A stretch of 64,000 nt of DNA. It comes from Planctomycetota bacterium (GTDB taxonomy: Bacteria; Planctomycetota; Brocadiia; SM23-32; JAKLEA01). Of this stretch, positions 40,630 to 47,339 are shown piece after piece (position 1 is the stretch's first letter; each line of letters begins with the position of its first letter). The stretch lies in the NCBI GenBank assembly GCA_022711755.1, contig JAKLEA010000014.1, positions 62,001 through 126,000 of the forward strand, in the 5' to 3' direction. The position numbers were made by a program, and so were the translations under genes. The notes beneath the pieces were generated by a model. The model worked only from the letters and a program-made list of their open reading frames with translations, made no database searches and was not told the origin of the DNA.

Positions 40630-41085
40630 TCAGCGTCCGGCAAAGCGCCGGGCTGCGAAAGCGCGGATTGCGTCCTCCTGCCGGGAGGTTTCGATGCTGC
40701 CGGGACGCCTTGCGCGGACCTCGTTTATCGCGTCGTCCGCCTCGCTGCCCGCGTAGACCAGGTAGCAGGCCAGCATGGTTCCGGTGCGTCCGTAGCCGGC
40801 GGCGCAATGCACGGCGACCTTCTCGTTGCGCGAAAGCGCCTCGTCAACGAAGGCGACAAAGGCGTCAATCTGTTCCTGACTCGGGGCCTCGAAATCGGGG
40901 ATTGGAAGATGAAGGTAATGGAAGGCGAACTCATCCAAAAGGGTCTTGGAGAGCGGGGTCTCGGTCAGGGACACGATGGCGGAGATAGCCTGGTCCCTGA
41001 GGAATTCCAGGTCGTTGACGCCCTTTCCGGGCCTGGACATGCCGGCGAGCCGGTTGTCCAGAAGCCAGCCGAAATTCGGAATCAT
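40630..41085 (-). CDS. Dual-specificity protein phosphatase
   Basis: The start is ATG 41083-41085 (MIPNFGWLLDNRLAGM), overlapping the maf stop by ATGA. The 151-residue protein has the Cys-dependent phosphatase loop VAVHCAAGYGRTGTML (HCxxGxxRT, Cys near 98) and an earlier general-acid region (FHYLHLPIPDFEAPSQEQI). Its size matches compact DSP/PTP-like phosphatases such as the archaeal and PVC versions. Targets could be phosphoproteins, and the kinase gene lies 850 bases away on the other strand, but a link is only inference. Confidence 0.88.
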   Translation of the reverse strand: MIPNFGWLLDNRLAGMSRPGKGVNDLEFLRDQAISAIVSLTETPLSKTLLDEFAFHYLHLPIPDFEAPSQEQIDAFVAFVDEALSRNEKVAVHCAAGYGRTGTMLACYLVYAGSEADDAINEVRARRPGSIETSRQEDAIRAFAARRFAGR

Positions 41086-41714
41086 GCGATGCCGTTCTCC
41101 GCGATCCGGGCCGGGGCGAACCCCGCCTTTAGCAGGAATTCCGCGGCAAGGCCCAGCGGAAGCCCCACGACGTTTGAGAAACTGCCCTCGATCCTGGCGA
41201 CGAAACGGTCGGCCGTTTCCTGTATGGCGTATGCGCCGGCCTTGCCGTCGGCCTCGCCGCTTTCGACGTATGTGGAAATTTCCGCCTCGGACATGGGGCG
41301 CATCCAAATCCTGGTCTCCGCGCTCCCCGCAAGCTCCAAACCGGAATTCCTATATATCAGAGCGAGGCCTGTGATTACAAGATGCGCGTTGCGGGATAGT
41401 GCGCGAAGAATCTCCCGCGCGTCCTGGCGGTCTCGCGGCTTGCCGATAATGCGTCCGTTGAGCCAGACCACAGTGTCCGCGCCCATGACCGCGCAATGGG
41501 GGCGGGCGTCGGCCACGACCCGCGCCTTCGCCAGGGCAAGCGCGCGGGGTATGAAATGGGCGTCGTTCGCCGCATCGGCTTCCCCCGCGGCGCGATCTAT
41601 GACGGCCTGCTCGTCAACGTCGGCGGGGACTATGTCGAAAGGGATTCCAAGTCGGGCCAGAAGGACGCGGCGGCGCTCCGACGCGGAGGCGAGAATAAGT
41701 TTCGGGGTTGACAT
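41082..41714 (-). CDS. maf: Maf-family nucleotide pyrophosphatase
   Basis: A 210-residue protein. LILASASERRRVLLARLG (start), VPADVDEQ and a central VMGADTVVWLNGRIIGKPRD (catalytic Asp in GAD) match Maf. The last third has SFSNVVGLPLG. Maf proteins hydrolyse dTTP/UTP or modified nucleotides. The phosphatase gene begins within its stop. Confidence 0.93.
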   Translation of the reverse strand: MSTPKLILASASERRRVLLARLGIPFDIVPADVDEQAVIDRAAGEADAANDAHFIPRALALAKARVVADARPHCAVMGADTVVWLNGRIIGKPRDRQDAREILRALSRNAHLVITGLALIYRNSGLELAGSAETRIWMRPMSEAEISTYVESGEADGKAGAYAIQETADRFVARIEGSFSNVVGLPLGLAAEFLLKAGFAPARIAENGIA

Positions 41715-41851
41715 GGCGGATATGATACAGAGCGGGAGAGGGTTTTCCAGCCGCAGGTCGGAAGCCTGCGCATTTTCCGTCGCCGCATTCGTCCATCCTC
41801 GATGCCTGCGTTTGTCCGTGTCGGTCCATGTTGTCGTCCCGGAGAAAATCT

Positions 41852-41880
41852 TTGCATTCGTGTTTCATTGTATATAAAAT
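41852..41880 (+). promoter_or_regulatory. Promoter of the kinase gene
   Basis: TTGCAT (41852-41857), 17 bases, TAAAAT (41875-41880), inside a short AT-rich patch before the kinase gene. Confidence 0.5.
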
Positions 41881-41956
41881 TCCTTCCCTATGAGGTGATG
41901 GCGAGATTACCGGCAGAGAGAGTCGTTGGTTCATGCTTCACCCGGAGAAAGGTCCC

Positions 41957-44326
41957 ATGGGGACAAGTTTTCTGACAAAACAGGACGAGGCTTTCGCCCG
42001 GCGTTGCCTCGGGTCGTCCACCCTGACCATGAAACAGGTGGAGGAACTCCTTGCGGAGCAGCGCAAGGAGATCGAAAGCGGCATAACGCGCAGCCTTGAA
42101 GATCTGGCGCTGGAATCCGGGGTCATATCCCAGCTTCACATGCTTGCCGTCAAGGATTCAGATGCCGGCTCCATGGTCGGCGACGAGGAGATACCGGGGT
42201 TCAAGCTCCAGGACCTGCTTGGCCGGGGCAGCATGGGCAGCGTCTACAGGGCGTGGCAGACCGCGCTGAACAGGACCGTCGCCATAAAGATCATGAAACC
42301 CGAGCATACGCTGGACAGGACTCTTGTCCAGCGCTTTGTCTCTGAGGCCAAGGCACTGGCCCGGCTTGATCATCCAAACATCGTAAGGGCATACATCCTC
42401 GACGAGGTCAACGGCTTCTACTACCTGGCGATGGAGTACCTTGAGGGGGACGACCTCCGGGTGCGAATCGAGAAGGAGGGCAGAATTTCGGAACTGGAGG
42501 CCATCCAGATCGGCATACAGGTGGCCGGAGCGCTTCATCACGCCCATCGCAACGGGATCATCCACAGAGACGTCAAGCCGTCGAACATCATCCATCTCGG
42601 CGACAAGGCGCAGTTAGCTCCTGGCGTGCGGACCGTCAAGTTGACCGACCTGGGCCTTGCCCGGTGGAAAGAGATCGGGGGTTCCATCCAGGCTTCACAA
42701 CACGGCATGATCGTAGGGACAGCAAGTTACATGTCCCCCGAGCAGATTGAACGCCCCAGCGAGGTTGACGGCAGGTCGGACCTTTATTCGCTCGGCGCGT
42801 GCCTCTATCACATGGTATGCGGGCAGGCTCCTTTCAATGGCGCCATCACGCAACTGATGCTTCAGCACGTCACGGAGCCGATGCCCGATCCGCGGGATTT
42901 CAATCCTCTGGTGTCCGCGCCGATGTGCGGCGTTTTGCAGAAGGCCATGGCGAAGAACCCGGCGCAACGGTACCAGACCGGGTTGGAGTTCGTCGCCGCG
43001 TTGCGCGAGGCGCTCCAGCATCATCATTACGCCGCGCAGATGCCTTATATACCCGGGCTGCGGATGATCGAGGAGATCGGTCCTGCGACCCAGGAAGGGA
43101 GAACGTGCGTTGCCGAGCACGTCGGCATGAGGCGAAAGGTTACGGTAAAGGTCATAAACAGCCGCCTGCTCAGGAAGCCGGGCCGACTTGAAATGGCGCT
43201 TGAGAACGTCCGCGCGACGGGCAGGCTGCGCGTGCCGGGCCTGCCGCCAGTGCATGACTGCGGTTTTTCCGCAAAAGGATTATTCGTCGTCAGCGATTTT
43301 GTGGAGGGCAAGTCCATCGCCGAGACGAAGCTGGACGAGGAATCGGCCCTGCTGATCGCGTTCAAGATCGCACAGATGCTCAAGGCTCTCAGCGACGCCG
43401 GGTTGTGCCACGGATCCCTGATTCCGGGCAACGTCATCATTGACAAGGATAATAATCCGTGGCTCCTGCACGCCGGCATCCGGGCCGGGATAGGGCGCGA
43501 GCCGGATGATGGAAGGAAACGCGCCGCCGATCCGCTGAAACGTTATCTGGCGCCGGAAGTGCGTGTCGAGAACGCAGAGGCTTCGATAACATCGGACATA
43601 TATTCTCTGGGCGTAATCCTGAATGATGCAATGCAGATGAAGCCGGCGGTCGGAAAGGGAGCATCCGCAGATGAGTCTTCGGCGCGGATAAGCGACGCCA
43701 CGGGCTGCCTGAGCGGGCTGCTCAAGTCCATGACGGCTAAAGACGCCGCGGAACGCATCCAGACCGTGGACAAGCTGATTGACGCCATATTGGAAACGCG
43801 CCGGCTGCGCAGGTTCGGCGCGATGGTGGACGACGAGGTCGAGACTGCCCGCAGGGAGCAGAAGCCGCGCGCGGCGCCCGCGACTCCAATGAAGATGACG
43901 GGTGGACTGGGGGAGCCGGCGATAAGCCCGTTCATAACCCAGGAGCTTCCGCCGATAGATCTGGACGAGGAATCCGAAAGCGGCTTCACGCCAGCCGTCT
44001 CTTGGCCCCCCCCGGGCAGCGCGGAGAACGCGGGCGGCTTCATCCTGGAGGTTATGAAAGGCCCGCGCAAGGGGGTTGCGTTCCAGCTTCGGGAGGGGGA
44101 GGCGCTGACCTTCGGACGCGTGCGGTCGGATGGAGTCATATCCCTTGACGATTCCGCGATGAGCGCCCCGCATTTCAGCGTCAGCCTTATCAAGGGGGAG
44201 GCCGTCCTGACCGACTGCGAGAGTAAGAACGGGACGTTTGTGAACGCGCGTTCTGTGACACAGACCGTATTGAGAACCGGGGATCGGATCAGGGTGGGGC
44301 GCACGACAATGGTTTTCCGCGGATAA
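41957..44326 (+). CDS. Ser/Thr kinase-pseudokinase-FHA protein
   Basis: The start is ATG 41957 (MGTSFLTKQDEAF), with AGAAAGG upstream; ATG 41933 is an alternative. The 789-residue protein has an active Hanks kinase at about 80-355: GRGSMGSVYRA loop, Lys111 in VAIKIM, HRDVKPSN (203-210), DLG in place of DFG, and SPEQIERP. A second kinase fold at about 362-630 keeps VTVKV, APEVR and SDIYSLG, but HRD is CHG (484-486) and DFG is HAG, so it lacks both Asp residues. A C-terminal FHA domain (695-789) has LTFGRV, SAPHFSV and SKNGTFV, a phosphothreonine reader. No membrane segment. Proteins of this type are abundant in Planctomycetota; the pseudokinase insertion is less usual. Confidence 0.9.
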   Translation: MGTSFLTKQDEAFARRCLGSSTLTMKQVEELLAEQRKEIESGITRSLEDLALESGVISQLHMLAVKDSDAGSMVGDEEIPGFKLQDLLGRGSMGSVYRAWQTALNRTVAIKIMKPEHTLDRTLVQRFVSEAKALARLDHPNIVRAYILDEVNGFYYLAMEYLEGDDLRVRIEKEGRISELEAIQIGIQVAGALHHAHRNGIIHRDVKPSNIIHLGDKAQLAPGVRTVKLTDLGLARWKEIGGSIQASQHGMIVGTASYMSPEQIERPSEVDGRSDLYSLGACLYHMVCGQAPFNGAITQLMLQHVTEPMPDPRDFNPLVSAPMCGVLQKAMAKNPAQRYQTGLEFVAALREALQHHHYAAQMPYIPGLRMIEEIGPATQEGRTCVAEHVGMRRKVTVKVINSRLLRKPGRLEMALENVRATGRLRVPGLPPVHDCGFSAKGLFVVSDFVEGKSIAETKLDEESALLIAFKIAQMLKALSDAGLCHGSLIPGNVIIDKDNNPWLLHAGIRAGIGREPDDGRKRAADPLKRYLAPEVRVENAEASITSDIYSLGVILNDAMQMKPAVGKGASADESSARISDATGCLSGLLKSMTAKDAAERIQTVDKLIDAILETRRLRRFGAMVDDEVETARREQKPRAAPATPMKMTGGLGEPAISPFITQELPPIDLDEESESGFTPAVSWPPPGSAENAGGFILEVMKGPRKGVAFQLREGEALTFGRVRSDGVISLDDSAMSAPHFSVSLIKGEAVLTDCESKNGTFVNARSVTQTVLRTGDRIRVGRTTMVFRG

Positions 44327-44359
44327 AGTGACCCGGCGAGCGCCCCCGCCAACTCTCCA

Positions 44360-44388
44360 TTGACAGCCCCGGCGCGGCGTTTCATAAT
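44360..44388 (+). promoter_or_regulatory. Promoter of the isomerase-sulfatase pair
   Basis: TTGACA (44360-44365), 17 bases, CATAAT (44383-44388): a perfect -35 with one mismatch in the -10. Confidence 0.7.
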
Positions 44389-44501
44389 GACCCCTTGTTC
44401 CAGCCGGAAATCCCGCCTTCGCGAGCGGCGGATTGTCCGCATCAGCCGGCTCGAAGAACCTTCTCCTTCCAGGCAATGAAAGCGATAAGGAGCGACTGCG
44501 A

Positions 44502-45302
44502 ATGATAAAACTTGGAGCCAATTCCGTCCTCTTCGGCGCCTTCGATCTGAAGACCGCCATGAAACACCTCAAAATGGCCGGCTACGACGGCGTCGAACTC
44601 TCCGCCATCAAGGGCATGTGCGAACACCTGAACCTGGACGACTGGAAGTCCCAAGCCGCGGACATCCGCAAGATGTCACAGGATTTCGAGCTTGAGCTTC
44701 TGTCCATGGAGGAAGCCGGACTTGACCTTGAAAGACTCAAGCTGGCCTTCGAGGCCGGCGCGGAAATCGGCATTCCGATCATCAATATTGGTCCAGGCGG
44801 CAAGAAGGATGTCGAGGAGGACTTCCAGCGCCAGACCGACCTGATGATCAAGGCTGCGGAGATGGCCGAGGGGTACGGCGTGACTCTGTGCTGCAAGGCG
44901 CACGTCGGCGGGTCAATATATAATACGGCAACAACGCTCAGGGCGCTGGAGAAGATCAAATCTCCTGCGTTCGGCTGCGACATGGATCCAAGCCACATTC
45001 ACCGCGAGGGCGACACGCCGAGCGAGGCGCTCAAACAGGTTATCTCCCGCGTGAAGCACATCCACATCCGCGACTGCCTGGGACGCCAGCAGAACCCCGG
45101 CAAGCCGGAGAACCAGGCCTGCGGGCGCGGGGACATTGACCTGCTGGCCTACGTGAAGGTTCTCGTGGACGCGAAGTGGAGCGGCCCCGTCTGCCTCGAG
45201 GTCATCGGCGCGGGAAACTACGAACTGCCCCAGGTCGTCACCATCGCCGCCGAGACTCGCGGCTTCCTCAACGCATGTCTGAAAGCCTGCGGCGCGCGCT
45301 AG
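44502..45302 (+). CDS. Sugar phosphate isomerase/epimerase-like TIM barrel
   Basis: The start is ATG 44502 (MIKLGANSVLFGAFDLKTAM), with AAGGAG nine bases upstream. The 266-residue protein is an AP-endonuclease-2/IolE-type barrel: DGVELSAIKGMCEH, LSMEEAGLDLE, PIINIGPGGKKDVEEDF, LCCKAHVGGSIYNTATTLRAL, GCDMDPSHIHREGDTP and HIHIRDCLGRQQNPG, ending VCLEVIGAG. The Glu, Asp and His ligands lie in the usual strands. It acts on sugars, inositols or acids, unspecified. The next gene starts 82 bases later, and both are served by the same promoter. Confidence 0.85.
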   Translation: MIKLGANSVLFGAFDLKTAMKHLKMAGYDGVELSAIKGMCEHLNLDDWKSQAADIRKMSQDFELELLSMEEAGLDLERLKLAFEAGAEIGIPIINIGPGGKKDVEEDFQRQTDLMIKAAEMAEGYGVTLCCKAHVGGSIYNTATTLRALEKIKSPAFGCDMDPSHIHREGDTPSEALKQVISRVKHIHIRDCLGRQQNPGKPENQACGRGDIDLLAYVKVLVDAKWSGPVCLEVIGAGNYELPQVVTIAAETRGFLNACLKACGAR

Positions 45303-45384
45303 GCGCGAGCGCGCGATAAACGCGCAGACGCGTGGTAAAACACGCGCGCGCGGCGCGGAAAAACCTTTTTCGGAGACAAACGAA

Positions 45385-46788
45385 ATGCCGTCCAAGAACA
45401 AGCCGAACCTGATCTTCTTCGGAATTGACAGCCTCAGAGCAGACCACATGAGCTGCTACGGCTATCGCTGGGACACGACGCCGCACATGGACAAGTTCGC
45501 GTCCAAAGGCGTCCTGTTCGAGAACACGATCAGCCCGCACATTCCCACCACGCCGGGCTACGGCAGCATGCTGACGGGGCTTGACTGCTTCTCCACGCAG
45601 GTCGTCGCCCTGCGACATCAGGGCGGGATGCCGGACAAGGTTCAGACGCTGCCGGAAATCCTGGCCAAGTCAGGGTATGAGACGACATGCGTCGGCTTCC
45701 GCGGGAACGCCGGATCGCGCGGCTTCCAGAATTACCTGGACTTCGCGGGCTGGGGCAGCTGGGCCGAGGGACGCAGCCCGAAGGCCGCGAACCTGAACGC
45801 CGTGACCATGCCGGAGCTTGAGAGGCTTGCGAAGGGCAAAAAGCCGTTCTTCCTCTTCATGCGTCACATGGACCCGCACGCGCCGTACCTCCCCCCCCTG
45901 CCGTTCGACCGGATGTTCTACCACGGCAACGAGTTCGACCCGGCGAACAAGTCAATGGAGCCGGTCTTCGAGTTCAAGCCGTTCTGCGATTTCTTCGCCG
46001 CGTGGATGCCGCCCGGCATCCGCGACAAGGATTACGTCATCGCCCAGTACGACGGCGCGGTGGCCTACATGGACGCATGCATCAAGCAGTTGTTCACGGC
46101 CATCGAGGACTTGGGCCTGGTTGAAAACAGCGTCGTCGTCATCACCGCCGACCACGGCGAGACGCTTTACGATCATCAGTGCTGGTTCGACCATCACGGC
46201 ATCTACGACACCGTCCTGCACGTTCCGCTCATCATCCGCTACCCCGGGCATCTGCCGGAGGGCAAGCGCATAAAGGGCTACACGCAGCACAAGGACCTCG
46301 TCCCCACGCTGCTTGAGCTTATGGGCATCCCGACGAAGGCGAAGTTCGACGGGCACAGCCTCCTGCGCATGGTCGAGGGCAGCGTCGCCTGCTACGAGGC
46401 GGAGAGCTACATCACCGAGGCGACGTGGATGCGCAAGCACGGATGGCGCACTCCGGAGTGGAAGTACATGCACGCGCTGGAGCCGGACTTCCACTTCAAG
46501 CCGGAGCTTGAGCTTTACAATCTCATCGAGGACCCGGATGAGAACAACAACCTTGCGCAGAAGGAACCGAAGATCGTCGAGATGCTCGAGGCCCGTATGC
46601 AGGCCCACATCGCAAAGCGCGAGAAGGAGACGAAGAAGCCCAACCCGATGTTCACGAACCTGAACTGGCACGGGCACAACTGCGGCCCGTTCAAGACGTC
46701 GCAGCAGGCTTATGACACGATGCACATCGGCGACCCCGGCGAGGCCGCGAGGCTCCAGGGCAAGGGGGGAACGGGCGGGAAGAAGTAG
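45385..46788 (+). CDS. Sulfatase-fold hydrolase without the FGly Cys/Ser
   Basis: A 467-residue cytosolic protein of the sulfatase/alkaline phosphatase superfamily: LIFFGIDSLRADHMSCYGY (Asp14 metal ligand), TTPHMDKFASKGVLFENTIS, ITADHGETLYDH and VPLIIRYPG. At the formylglycine site, normally Cys/Ser-x-Pro-x-Arg, it reads Thr55-Thr56-Pro57-Gly58-Tyr59 (PHIPTTPGYGSMLTG). So it cannot form formylglycine; a Thr nucleophile, as in nucleotide pyrophosphatases, is possible. No signal peptide is seen, unlike most sulfatases of PVC bacteria. It follows the isomerase gene in one operon and ends at a terminator. Confidence 0.85.
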   Translation: MPSKNKPNLIFFGIDSLRADHMSCYGYRWDTTPHMDKFASKGVLFENTISPHIPTTPGYGSMLTGLDCFSTQVVALRHQGGMPDKVQTLPEILAKSGYETTCVGFRGNAGSRGFQNYLDFAGWGSWAEGRSPKAANLNAVTMPELERLAKGKKPFFLFMRHMDPHAPYLPPLPFDRMFYHGNEFDPANKSMEPVFEFKPFCDFFAAWMPPGIRDKDYVIAQYDGAVAYMDACIKQLFTAIEDLGLVENSVVVITADHGETLYDHQCWFDHHGIYDTVLHVPLIIRYPGHLPEGKRIKGYTQHKDLVPTLLELMGIPTKAKFDGHSLLRMVEGSVACYEAESYITEATWMRKHGWRTPEWKYMHALEPDFHFKPELELYNLIEDPDENNNLAQKEPKIVEMLEARMQAHIAKREKETKKPNPMFTNLNWHGHNCGPFKTSQQAYDTMHIGDPGEAARLQGKGGTGGKK

Positions 46789-46903
46789 GCTTTCGCGTGC
46801 GCAAAACCTTCGGTTTCGCACATCCTGCTTGCTGAGGGATTTGCGAAACTGAAAGACCGGCAGTCTGAGGTTTTGCAGACGCAACAGCATGCCGAGGAAT
46901 ATC

Positions 46904-46944
46904 AAGGGCGTTCCGATGATTGTTATCGGAACGCCCTTTTTCTT
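46904..46944 (+). terminator. Intrinsic terminator after sulfatase-fold gene
   Basis: A 14-base perfect stem (AAGGGCGTTCCGAT/ATCGGAACGCCCTT), loop of 7, then TTTTTC. The sequence is nearly the same as the terminator at 50376-50414. Confidence 0.9.
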
Positions 46945-47064
46945 CGCACTGATGGGGGATTGACTGCTGGAAATTGAAGAAAGATGATCCCGCGGGAAAT
47001 CATTACCATAATACATCATAGTCTACTGGAATACTGCGATATGCAATATTTATTACCAACCAAC

Positions 47065-47092
47065 TTGAAATTCCCCAAGATCGAAGTATACT
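47065..47092 (+). promoter_or_regulatory. Promoter of the FG-GAP/dockerin gene
   Basis: TTGAAA (47065-47070), 16 bases, TATACT (47087-47092). Confidence 0.6.
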
Positions 47093-47339
47093 ATATGGAA
47101 AGCGGAAAAAGCAACTTCGCTTGTTTCTCCGCGTGGGATTGCGCCCCGGGGGATTGACGGGGGGCGCGGGCGGTCCGGAGGCCGCTGATTTCCGACGTGG
47201 AGCGGGTATGCAGGAGCAGGCAAATCGTTATGACAGATCATGATCCCAGTCCGCAGTCCTACAGCCACGGATTGCGGAGCGGTGGTGACAAATACAGGAT
47301 CGGGGACAAAACCGTCCCCTATTGCAAGGAGGTATTGAG

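Larger units (their letters stand above)
46789..47339. other. Terminator, promoter and long leader before FG-GAP gene
   Basis: A 551-base gap without a gene. It has degenerate hairpin repeats (46795-46890), the terminator 46904-46944, the promoter 47065-47092 and a leader of about 240 bases. Near its end a GGGGAC..GTCCCC hairpin (about 47305-47321) lies just before the AAGGAGG site at 47326-47332. Confidence 0.6.

Noticed and set aside
38677..41877. A 1066-codon open frame antisense to mrfA, the phosphatase and maf.
   Set aside because: The opposite strand encodes three clearly recognised proteins with intact motifs. High GC and codon bias leave the antisense frame free of stops; it has no domain, no ribosome site and Arg/Ala/Val-rich composition.
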